From Candidatus Bathyarchaeum sp. (GTDB taxonomy: Archaea; Thermoproteota; Bathyarchaeia; Bathyarchaeales; Bathyarchaeaceae), in NCBI GenBank assembly GCA_003096255.1, contig PIXS01000209.1, forward strand, positions 1-7,919: 7,919 nucleotides of DNA, read 5' to 3'. Below the pieces are notes generated by a model. That model was not told the DNA's origin. It made no database searches and saw only the letters and a program-made list of their open reading frames with translations. Below, one piece after another: positions 1 through 5,650 of this stretch. The number at the start of each line of letters is the position of its first letter. Positions within the stretch are counted from its first letter, which is position 1. The position numbers and the translations under genes were made by a program.

Positions 1-96
1 AAAGTATGGGCAGACAAAGTCCCAAACATGACTGTTGAGCAGGCTAAAGCCCAGCTGAAAACAAAGTTTCCGTATCTGAAAAGATGGTGCAAATAG
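1..96 (+). CDS. C-terminal end of an unrecognised protein (5' cut by window edge)
   Basis: Frame 1 is open from the first base to TAG at 94-96 and gives 31 residues ending in KRWCK. The stretch is rich in Lys, with an amphipathic pattern around residues 12-22 and an aromatic/basic tail. I do not recognise a family from so short a piece. A T-rich stretch about 70 nt downstream (167-177) and a separate TATA-like box for the next gene suggest that transcription of this gene ends before 274, so it is probably not in an operon with the CitG-like gene. The reading frame could be chance, but the coding-like composition and the clean stop next to a promoter region favour a real gene end. Confidence 0.5.
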   Translation, partial: KVWADKVPNMTVEQAKAQLKTKFPYLKRWCK

Positions 97-164
97 AAAA
101 CGTTGCACACACGGTTCGGGCGTTAGGTTCTGGGTTTAACCAGCAACTGGAACAGTTTCGATTC

Positions 165-178
165 TTACTTTTTTATTA
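165..178 (+). terminator. Possible oligo-T archaeal terminator
   Basis: The run TACTTTTTTATT lies about 70 nt after the stop codon at 96, and a second T6 tract follows at 203-208. Archaeal RNA polymerase terminates at oligo-T tracts without needing a hairpin, so these could end the upstream transcript. The distance from the stop is long and there is no independent support. Confidence 0.3.
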
Positions 179-216
179 GCAGTGTTAATTTTGGAAATGT
201 AGTTTTTTACACAACT

Positions 217-225
217 ATTTTAAAT
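217..225 (+). promoter_or_regulatory. TATA-box-like element upstream of the CitG-like gene
   Basis: ATTTTAAAT is centred about 53 nt before the ATG at 274. With the usual 25-27 nt spacing, transcription would begin near 247 and leave a leader of about 27 nt. That leader holds no convincing Shine-Dalgarno sequence. A short inverted repeat, GTATC (233-237) and GATAC (245-249) with a 7-nt spacer, sits just downstream of the TATA box where an operator could lie. Both calls rest on consensus matching only. Confidence 0.35.
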
Positions 226-273
226 GACCACCGTATCAAGTGACGATACCCGAACATAAGAGTCGAAACTATC

Positions 274-1218
274 ATGAACTGCCCACCCGAGGAAAAAGCA
301 GATTGTATTGCAAGATGTCTAGAAACAGCAATTTTGTATGAAGTAAGCGGCTACCCAAAACCCGGAAACGTTCACAGAACTGCAGATTTCACTGGAACAA
401 CCTTTGAACACTACCTAGCATCATCCGTTGCCATTGGTCCCGCCTTCAGATACGCAGCCGAGCAAGGGATGAAAGTTTTGGAAGAACAAATTGCTCCATC
501 AGAAATTGGTTTGGGTTGTGCAATCAAAGACGGTGTGGACCGAATGCTAAACAGCCAAAACGGCGGCAACACCTTGCTGGGAGCAGTTATTTTGCTTATG
601 CCTATTGCTGCTGCGGCGGGTATGACCAAGCATTTTAGTTTGCCAGACCTGAGAAAAAACATCAAGGTGGCTGTTGAAGCTACTACACCAGAGGATGCGG
701 TTCATGTTTATGATGCGATTGCCCTTGTTAAGCCGGGCGGTTTGAACAAATCTAAACAGTTAGACGTTACCGACCCCAACTCCAAGAAGAAGATACTGGA
801 CGAGGGCGTAACGTTGCTAGACACTTTCAAGATTGCGTCTTCGTATGACTCCATTACGTCAGAGTGGGTGAACAACTACCCTATAACCTTTGATTTGGGT
901 TATCCCTACTTTGTTAAGGAACTAAAAGAAACAGGCAGCCTCAACGTTGCAACTGTTCACGCCTTCCTTAAGATTCTTGCAGAAGTTCCAGACACATTCA
1001 TTTCCCGAAAAGTTGGACAAAGCAAAGCAGAAGGCATCTCTGACCAAGCAGCCGAAGTTCTAAAAGAAGGGGGTTTAACCACAGCTTTGGGAAGAAATCT
1101 GTTGAACAAGTTTGACGCAAGCCTACGTGACCCCAAAAACGACCTTAGCCCCGGAACAACTGCAGACATAACCGAAGCAGTGTTATCATTAAACAATCTT
1201 AGCGGTTACAAGCCTTAA
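274..1218 (+). CDS. CitG/MdcB-like triphosphoribosyl-dephospho-CoA synthase family protein
   Basis: This 314-aa protein belongs to the CitG/MdcB family (COG1767). In bacteria these enzymes convert ATP and 3'-dephospho-CoA into 2'-(5''-triphosphoribosyl)-3'-dephospho-CoA and adenine, the precursor of the prosthetic group of citrate and malonate lyase/decarboxylase. The visible family marks are KPGNVHR (residues 29-35), a glycine-rich NGGNTLLGA with a hydrophobic helix (96-116), EVPDTFISRKVG (237-248) and SPGTTADITEA (292-302). The length is normal and the protein should be soluble and all-helical. The ATG at 274 is the first start in frame and leaves a typical short N-terminus before the motif region, although no Shine-Dalgarno is seen. 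The next gene begins 43 nt downstream but seems to have its own TATA box. No citrate-lyase or malonate-decarboxylase subunit lies in the window, so the real substrate in this archaeon is unproven. The family call is firm; the reaction is inferred. Confidence 0.85.
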   Translation: MNCPPEEKADCIARCLETAILYEVSGYPKPGNVHRTADFTGTTFEHYLASSVAIGPAFRYAAEQGMKVLEEQIAPSEIGLGCAIKDGVDRMLNSQNGGNTLLGAVILLMPIAAAAGMTKHFSLPDLRKNIKVAVEATTPEDAVHVYDAIALVKPGGLNKSKQLDVTDPNSKKKILDEGVTLLDTFKIASSYDSITSEWVNNYPITFDLGYPYFVKELKETGSLNVATVHAFLKILAEVPDTFISRKVGQSKAEGISDQAAEVLKEGGLTTALGRNLLNKFDASLRDPKNDLSPGTTADITEAVLSLNNLSGYKP

Positions 1219-1228
1219 ACCATGCAAG

Positions 1229-1238
1229 ATTTAATATT
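1229..1238 (+). promoter_or_regulatory. TATA-box-like element for a probably leaderless transporter transcript
   Basis: The AT-rich element TTTAATAT in the 43-nt gap is centred about 28 nt before the ATG at 1262. That is the distance expected between a TATA box and the transcription start in archaea, so the mRNA would begin at or within a few bases of the start codon. No Shine-Dalgarno precedes the ATG, which fits leaderless translation. This is consensus matching only; the gene could also be read through from the CitG-like gene. Confidence 0.4.
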
Positions 1239-1261
1239 CGGTTGCCAACTATCACCAAGCT

Positions 1262-2380
1262 ATGGTGACGGTAAAGGGTTTTGAGTTCTCTGTTCGAGAG
1301 TTCGCTGGAAGTTTAGGAGATTTTGGAACCCTACTTCCCTTCACTGTTGGCTACATCGTAATCTGCGGATTCAACCCAACTGGACTGCTGCTAGGAATCG
1401 GGTTAACAAACATCTTTTTAGCCTTAATCTACAAACTCCCCCTTCCAGTTCAGCCACAAAAAGCAATCGGCTCAGTAGCCCTTGCCGAACAGTGGACAAG
1501 AAGCACAGTTCTTGGCGCAGGCTTTTCAGTGGGCATAGTCTGGGTTTTGATTTCTGCATCCAAAAAACTTAGCAACTTACTAGAAAAAGTGCCCAAAGGT
1601 GTAACAAGAGGAATCCAACTGGGTTTAGCCTTCACCTTAGCCCTTGCGGGAGCGGAACTAATACATCCAGACATCATAATCGCCCTACCATTACTGGCGC
1701 TGGGGTTCTTGCTTTTGAAAAACAAGTTTGTGCCCTCAGCCATATTCTTGGTCGCCTTCGGGTTTATCTTCGCAATAGCCACAGGAACCTTAAACCTCAA
1801 CCAAATAACCTTGGGTTTCTCCCTGCCCGAGTTAACCCTGTTCGGATTAGACGATATGTTCTACGGTTTTGTCTACGCGGGCATTGGACAACTGTTTTTG
1901 ACACTAACAAACGCGGTTGTTGCAACAGTTGCGCTGGTGCACGACCTTTTTCCAGACCGCCAAGACCTAACAGCCCGTAACCTAATCAAAAACATGGGCG
2001 CAATGAACATAACCACACCCTTCATAGGCGGAATGCCCCTTTGCCACGGAGCAGGCGGATTATCTGCCCAGTACCTGTTTGGAGCTAGAACGGGCGGGGC
2101 TATTCTTATGGAGGGAATCTTGGAAATCAGTTTAGGACTGTTTTTCTCCCAAAGCTTAGTAAACATCTTCACGGCGTTTCCAATGTTTGTTGTAGGAGTA
2201 ATGCTGATAATGACCTCCTTTGAGTTGGGAAAAATTTCAGTAAAAGTTTCAGGGAAAAACGAAATCTACGTAATGATAGTAACCGCAGTACTAGCAACAG
2301 TATTCAACATGGCAATCGGGTTCATCGGCGGACTCTTACTGCACATAGCCCTACAAAAAAAGATAATCGAACTCAACTAG
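1262..2380 (+). CDS. MOT1-type molybdate/sulfate transporter
   Basis: This 372-aa, strongly hydrophobic membrane protein has about ten predicted helices. It matches the MOT1 family (MFS_MOT1, related to SulP sulfate permeases), which imports molybdate and in some members sulfate. The diagnostic repeats are visible: an N-terminal block with GSLGDFGTLLPF (residues 17-27) and PVQPQKAIGSVA (62-73), and a C-terminal block with TNAVVATVAL (216-225) and GGMPLCHGAGGL (256-267) followed by FGARTGG. These Pro/Gly-rich segments are the family's substrate-pathway signatures. The ATG at 1262 is followed at once by GTG, so the start could shift one codon. The TAG stop overlaps the stop of the convergent DUF1786 gene by four bases. 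The nearby mobB supports molybdate over sulfate as substrate, but sequence alone cannot decide between them. Confidence 0.85.
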   Translation: MVTVKGFEFSVREFAGSLGDFGTLLPFTVGYIVICGFNPTGLLLGIGLTNIFLALIYKLPLPVQPQKAIGSVALAEQWTRSTVLGAGFSVGIVWVLISASKKLSNLLEKVPKGVTRGIQLGLAFTLALAGAELIHPDIIIALPLLALGFLLLKNKFVPSAIFLVAFGFIFAIATGTLNLNQITLGFSLPELTLFGLDDMFYGFVYAGIGQLFLTLTNAVVATVALVHDLFPDRQDLTARNLIKNMGAMNITTPFIGGMPLCHGAGGLSAQYLFGARTGGAILMEGILEISLGLFFSQSLVNIFTAFPMFVVGVMLIMTSFELGKISVKVSGKNEIYVMIVTAVLATVFNMAIGFIGGLLLHIALQKKIIELN

Positions 2381-3453
2381 CTTTGCAAGAACCGTCTTTT
2401 AGTTGCCTCCACCAAACCGAAGGTTCCGCTCATCATCACGTCGCCTCCAGGTGTTGCAAAATGAACATCTAGGTCGGTGTCCGCTAGAATGTTGCGGTTT
2501 GGTCCAGTTACAACAACTTTTTGTATACATGAAAACCCAGGTGCCTCCTTTAGATAGAACATGCCGTGCCCGTTGTCGCCGAAAACTTGGTCGTTGCTTA
2601 GTTTACCTTCTGCAAAGTCCCGCAGAAGAATCTCCATCTTTGTGGACTCTAATAATCGGGTGTGGTGCTCCAAAACTGCGGTGATTTCTCCTTGGCAGAT
2701 TATGGCAGCCATGGTGTGCCCGTTGCCAACGTTAACGGCTAACAGGGGGTCTGCATCTTTTGCTGCAGGGTCGATTAAACAGCCCAAGATTGCATCGGGA
2801 GAAGTATCCATAACCAAAACAGTGGCGTTGGGTAGCTGACGTTTGCATGCTTTAACCGCCGAGTGCATCCGTGGATAATATTGTGGAATCTCGTTTTCTT
2901 TGAAAGCAAAGGCTTCTGGTTTTGGGTTATCAGATAACAGTTCTTTGATTTTGTTGATACGAAACTGCCTGTTGGTCATGCCGTCAGGGAAAACTCCGTG
3001 GTCCTGAACCGCAACTGCAACATAGTCGATGTCAGAAAAGGACTCTCCGAAACCTTTGAGGAAGTCACCTATTTTGTTAATGTTTACTTCTTCGAGAACA
3101 ATCGTTTCGCCTACAAAGTCTTTTGGACCAGATTCATCAACAATTTCGATTCCCGCCTGTTTTACCTGCTCTAAACTGTTTCTTACAGTATACGCAGCAT
3201 TTTCAGTCATGAAAACCCTGAGACCAGCCTCAACATGGCGCTTAAGGGCATGAGAAAAGGGTCCACCACCGATGGTGTCTCCTTTGATGAACAGGTCTTT
3301 GAGTAGCCGAGTTGCAGATTTTACTTGAGAAGCAAAAATGTTGCAGGGTGAAGGCAAAACCATCTTGATGCAGTTTTCAACACTCTTTTTGCTGTCATCA
3401 TAAAGCAGAACATCTTCTGTTCCAGCGCCTATGTCTATGGCTAAAATCTTCAT
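2377..3453 (-). CDS. DUF1786 family protein (COG4012), ASKHA-like, function unknown
   Basis: This 358-aa protein is recognised as the DUF1786/COG4012 family. It is often labelled as pyruvate formate-lyase activating in databases, but it has no radical-SAM CxxxCxxC motif, so that label should not be trusted. The N-terminus LAIDIGAGTEDVLLYD (residues 4-19) looks like the phosphate-1 loop of the actin/Hsp70/sugar-kinase (ASKHA) fold. NVGNGHT (241-247) resembles a second phosphate loop and GDNGHG (292-297) is another Gly-rich loop. DTSPDAILG (216-224) is a further conserved-looking segment. An ATP-dependent or nucleotide-binding role is inference. The ATG at 3453 is preceded by GAGAGG eight nt upstream. 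The gene is divergent from mobB with a mirror-image promoter and convergent with the MOT1 transporter, so a link to molybdenum metabolism is possible but unproven. Confidence 0.8.
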   Translation of the reverse strand: MKILAIDIGAGTEDVLLYDDSKKSVENCIKMVLPSPCNIFASQVKSATRLLKDLFIKGDTIGGGPFSHALKRHVEAGLRVFMTENAAYTVRNSLEQVKQAGIEIVDESGPKDFVGETIVLEEVNINKIGDFLKGFGESFSDIDYVAVAVQDHGVFPDGMTNRQFRINKIKELLSDNPKPEAFAFKENEIPQYYPRMHSAVKACKRQLPNATVLVMDTSPDAILGCLIDPAAKDADPLLAVNVGNGHTMAAIICQGEITAVLEHHTRLLESTKMEILLRDFAEGKLSNDQVFGDNGHGMFYLKEAPGFSCIQKVVVTGPNRNILADTDLDVHFATPGGDVMMSGTFGLVEATKRRFLQS

Positions 3454-3456
3454 GTA

Positions 3457-3467
3457 CTGTTCCTCTC
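3457..3467 (-). repeat. 11-nt leader element GAGAGGAACAG of the DUF1786 gene
   Basis: On the - strand GAGAGGAACAG ends 3 nt before the ATG at 3453. An identical copy in the opposite orientation precedes mobB (3575-3585). GAGAGG can act as a weak Shine-Dalgarno, but identity extends through AACAG, further than ribosome binding needs. Confidence 0.6.
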
Positions 3468-3488
3468 AACACGTTTCAGGATTGATTA

Positions 3489-3499
3489 CCATAAAAAGG
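3489..3499 (-). promoter_or_regulatory. TATA-box-like element of the DUF1786 gene
   Basis: CCTTTTTATGG on the - strand is centred about 41 nt before the ATG at 3453. The predicted start of transcription falls close to the GAGAGGAACAG element, giving a leader of about 15 nt. The geometry mirrors that of the mobB promoter. Confidence 0.4.
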
Positions 3500-3513
3500 G
3501 ATGAGCAACACAT

Positions 3514-3527
3514 CTATCTTTCGATAG
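3514..3527. repeat. Short palindrome followed by a T-rich tract in the divergent promoter region
   Basis: CTATC (3514-3518) and GATAG (3523-3527) form a perfect 5-bp inverted repeat around TTTC, followed on the + strand by a T-rich run to 3540. It lies between the two opposing TATA-like boxes, so it is placed to serve as an operator for both genes. It also resembles a small terminator hairpin, but no + strand gene ends upstream of it. It does not match the known ModE operator consensus as I recall it. Confidence 0.35.
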
Positions 3528-3544
3528 TTTTTTGTTTTTAGCTT

Positions 3545-3554
3545 GATTTAAATC
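3545..3554 (+). promoter_or_regulatory. TATA-box-like element of mobB
   Basis: GATTTAAATC is a perfect 10-bp palindrome containing the TATA-like core TTTAAAT, centred about 40 nt before the mobB ATG. Transcription would start near 3575, so the leader would consist almost only of GAGAGGAACAG plus four bases. Confidence 0.45.
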
Positions 3555-3574
3555 CTTGAATATCCTAATAGGGC

Positions 3575-3585
3575 GAGAGGAACAG
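3575..3585 (+). repeat. 11-nt leader element GAGAGGAACAG of mobB
   Basis: This is an exact inverted copy of the element before the DUF1786 gene, ending 4 nt before the ATG at 3590. It supplies the only Shine-Dalgarno-like sequence (GAGAGG, 9 nt from the ATG) and supports this start. Confidence 0.6.
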
Positions 3586-3589
3586 CTTA

Positions 3590-4306
3590 ATGTTTAACAA
3601 GGTCATTGTCTCCGTTGTGGGAAGCAGCAACTCTGGAAAAACCACGGCAATAGAAGTCTTAATCAAATCATTAACAAAAAAGGGATACACCATAGCATCA
3701 GCAAAACGAATCCCAGACAACGACTTCACAATAGACACCCGAGGAAAAGACACCTACAGACACAGCGAAGCAGGAGCCAACCCAGTTTTAAGCGTAGCTC
3801 CAACCGAGTTAACAACAATAAAAAAAGTGGACACCTCAAAAATTAGCTTTGAACAATTAATCGCACAAATCCCCGAAGAAACAGACATCATCATCATTGA
3901 AGGATTCAAAGGACTAGTGAGTGAAGACTCAAGCATACCTAAAATAGTATCAGCCAAAACAGCAGATGAAATTTTAGAAGCACCTAACAGATACAAAAAT
4001 ATCTTAGCTTTTATTACATCCATCGAAAATCCCCCACAAACACAAATTCCAGTAATAGACGCTCAAAAAGAGCCAGAAAAACTTGTTAATTTAGTGCACA
4101 AAAAAGTTGCAGTTCTTGTGGAACGAAAACGGGAACGAGAAGAAAAAATCACAATACAAGTCGAAGAGCAAATACTACCTTTAGGTGACTTTGTTCAAGA
4201 CATTGTAAGAAACTCAGTTCTAGGTATGGTTGGAAGTCTAAAAGGTGCAAAAATAAAAGGGGACGAGAAGGTTTCAATCGTTATAAAGCGACTGAAAAGA
4301 GGCTAA
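3590..4306 (+). CDS. mobB: Molybdopterin-guanine dinucleotide biosynthesis protein B (MobB), long archaeal form
   Basis: This 238-aa GTP-binding protein of the MobB family assists attachment of the nucleotide to molybdopterin during molybdenum (or tungsten) cofactor maturation. The P-loop GSSNSGKTT is at residues 11-19. DTRGKDTYRHSEAGA (49-63) is the MobB signature region, and DIIIIEGFKG (99-108) is the Walker B segment with the family's EGxK. The G-domain ends near residue 165. A charged helix (about 171-190) and a C-terminal module PLGDFVQDIVRNSVLGMVGSLKG (197-219, with gaps for reading: FVQ, VLGMV, SLKG) follow, making it longer than the roughly 170-aa E. coli MobB. Similar C-terminal tails occur in archaeal MobB proteins from general family knowledge. 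The start is supported by GAGAGG and by the P-loop position. It shares a bidirectional promoter region with DUF1786, and the MOT1 transporter lies nearby. The coding sequence is noticeably A-rich. Confidence 0.88.
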   Translation: MFNKVIVSVVGSSNSGKTTAIEVLIKSLTKKGYTIASAKRIPDNDFTIDTRGKDTYRHSEAGANPVLSVAPTELTTIKKVDTSKISFEQLIAQIPEETDIIIIEGFKGLVSEDSSIPKIVSAKTADEILEAPNRYKNILAFITSIENPPQTQIPVIDAQKEPEKLVNLVHKKVAVLVERKREREEKITIQVEEQILPLGDFVQDIVRNSVLGMVGSLKGAKIKGDEKVSIVIKRLKRG

Positions 4307-4424
4307 CAAGCTCAAGTGGCATACTGGGATTCAGAGAGAATTCATTGCAAAGAGGAGAAAGGAGATTCTCAGCTACTACCAGAGGAATTGTCACGTCTCT
4401 GAACCTTTCCAGGACCACATTCAA
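4281..4424 (-). CDS. Doubtful small ORF directly after cdvC
   Basis: After the cdvC stop TAG the same - strand frame stays open to TAA at 4283-4281. A TTG at 4424 would give 47 residues, with hydrophobic stretches such as VTIPLVVAENLLSPL. The purine-rich GGGAGGAGGTGG at 4445-4434 looks like a strong Shine-Dalgarno, but its spacing to the TTG (about 12 nt) is long. The ORF overlaps the last 26 bases of mobB on the other strand. I recognise no family, and the + strand is also open over most of this gap, so the coding signal is weak. It could be a real micropeptide gene, a decayed C-terminal extension, or noise. Confidence 0.2.
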   Translation of the reverse strand: MNVVLERFRDVTIPLVVAENLLSPLCNEFSLNPSMPLELVSLFSVAL

Positions 4425-4454
4425 GAGCTTAAGCCACCTCCTCCCAATTTCATG

Positions 4455-5645
4455 CTAAAGAGCTTTGAAAGCTTCTGACCACTCGTTGTATGTTGAAATA
4501 ACACGTGGAGATACGCTGGGTTTTCTATCAGCCAAGATACCTTTGAAGTCGTCAATAGACAAGGGTCTAGGCTTTGCATCTTTGTCACTTGCTTTGCCAG
4601 AATCAAACAACTCGCCAATAACTCGCAGATGAGCAGACTGACAGATGTCACGGATGTCGCTACCTGAGAAACCAGCAGCTAGCCTTGCGAATTCGTCAAG
4701 GTCCATCTGCGGGTCCAAGTTCAGGTGTTCTGTGTACAGCTTAAGCATATGCAAACGAGCATCGTAGTCGGGCAATGGAACCATTATTCGTTTTTGGAAT
4801 CTTCGAATAAACGGCCAATCCAACGCCCACGGCTTGTTAGTAGCACCAATGACGTAAACATGGAGTTTTTTGCCTTTGTCCATAACACCGTCCATCTCTT
4901 TGAGGAACTGGTTACGAACACGCGTTTCACCACCCACTTCATTGGAGTGCACACCGATTAGTGAATCTAACTCGTCAATGAATAGTATCGCAGGACGTCC
5001 ATTGCTTGCAGTTTTTCTGGCTTGATTGAACAGTTTCGCAACCTTTTGCTCTGCCTCGCCCAACCACTTGGACATGACAGAAGCAGCGTCAACAGAAACA
5101 AAGGCAGCGTCAATTTCAGTAGCAACCGCAGCGGCTAACAGTGTTTTTCCACACCCTGGAGGACCAAACAAAAGGATGCCTCGCGGCCAACCGAGCGGAA
5201 ACAGGTCTGGTCGTTCAACTGGATAAACTATAGCTTCTTTGATAGCTTTTTTACCAGTGTCTAAACCAACAACTTGGTTCCAGCTTACGTTTGGTTTCTC
5301 CTTCAACACTAGCTCGTCGTAGCTTGCCTCTTCTTCTTTAGAACCCTGTGGAGGTTGTTGTTGCGGACTGTCCACCATTTCTACGGTTCGCTCTGGCTGA
5401 CTTTGAATTGGCTGAACTGGACGGTGTCCTTGTAAAGCTTTTATTCGTTCTTGGTATGCTTGTGCACGTTGAATGTAAACAGTGTTCAAGCCGTAGTTCG
5501 GATACAATCTGACAAGCTTAAGAAGTGTAGAGATACCCTTTTGGTACATAGTAATGGCCATCCCCCTTGACCCTTGTTTGTCAAGACGGACAGCCTCCAA
5601 AGCATACTTAGTTGCCGCTTGTTCAAGTTCTTGAGAAGCACTCAT
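4455..5645 (-). CDS. cdvC: CdvC, Vps4-like MIT-AAA ATPase of the archaeal ESCRT machinery
   Basis: This 396-aa protein is the ATPase that remodels and disassembles ESCRT-III (CdvB) polymers at the division site. An N-terminal MIT domain (about residues 1-75, three helices) binds MIM2 peptides. A Gln/Pro-rich linker (about 75-105) leads to the AAA module: Walker A GPPGCGKT (161-168), pore-loop KWLGE (193-197), Walker B ILFIDE (220-225), sensor-1 ATN (268-270), arginine fingers RR (281-282), sensor-2 GSDIRDIC (328-335), and a C-terminal helix region ending NEWSEAFKAL as in Vps4. Two starts compete. A GTG at 5654 overlaps the cdvB stop as GTGA. The ATG at 5645 follows GTGAT, a plausible Shine-Dalgarno core 4 nt upstream, and gives the MSA start typical of CdvC, so I prefer the ATG. 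The gene is last in the cluster and translationally coupled to cdvB. All catalytic residues are present. Confidence 0.93.
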   Translation of the reverse strand: MSASQELEQAATKYALEAVRLDKQGSRGMAITMYQKGISTLLKLVRLYPNYGLNTVYIQRAQAYQERIKALQGHRPVQPIQSQPERTVEMVDSPQQQPPQGSKEEEASYDELVLKEKPNVSWNQVVGLDTGKKAIKEAIVYPVERPDLFPLGWPRGILLFGPPGCGKTLLAAAVATEIDAAFVSVDAASVMSKWLGEAEQKVAKLFNQARKTASNGRPAILFIDELDSLIGVHSNEVGGETRVRNQFLKEMDGVMDKGKKLHVYVIGATNKPWALDWPFIRRFQKRIMVPLPDYDARLHMLKLYTEHLNLDPQMDLDEFARLAAGFSGSDIRDICQSAHLRVIGELFDSGKASDKDAKPRPLSIDDFKGILADRKPSVSPRVISTYNEWSEAFKAL

Positions 5646-5650
5646 ATGAA

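Noticed and set aside
131..145. CTGG-GTTTAA-CCAG hairpin after the first partial gene
   Set aside because: Only a 4-bp stem, not followed directly by a T-run; expected by chance.
957..1196. - strand ORF inside the CitG-like gene
   Set aside because: Shadow of a motif-bearing family gene; no promoter or RBS.
2377..3453. Annotation of the DUF1786 protein as pyruvate formate-lyase activating enzyme
   Set aside because: There is no CxxxCxxC radical-SAM motif; the sequence looks ASKHA-like instead.
4281..4457. Pyrrolysine or stop read-through at the cdvC TAG
   Set aside because: TAG also ends MOT1, DUF1786, the partial first gene and the short CdvB as a normal stop. The CdvC protein already ends like other Vps4 proteins, and there is no sign of Pyl machinery.
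4421..4651. 76-aa - strand ORF overlapping the cdvC 3' end
   Set aside because: It is a shadow frame over the conserved AAA C-terminal region, with no family resemblance.
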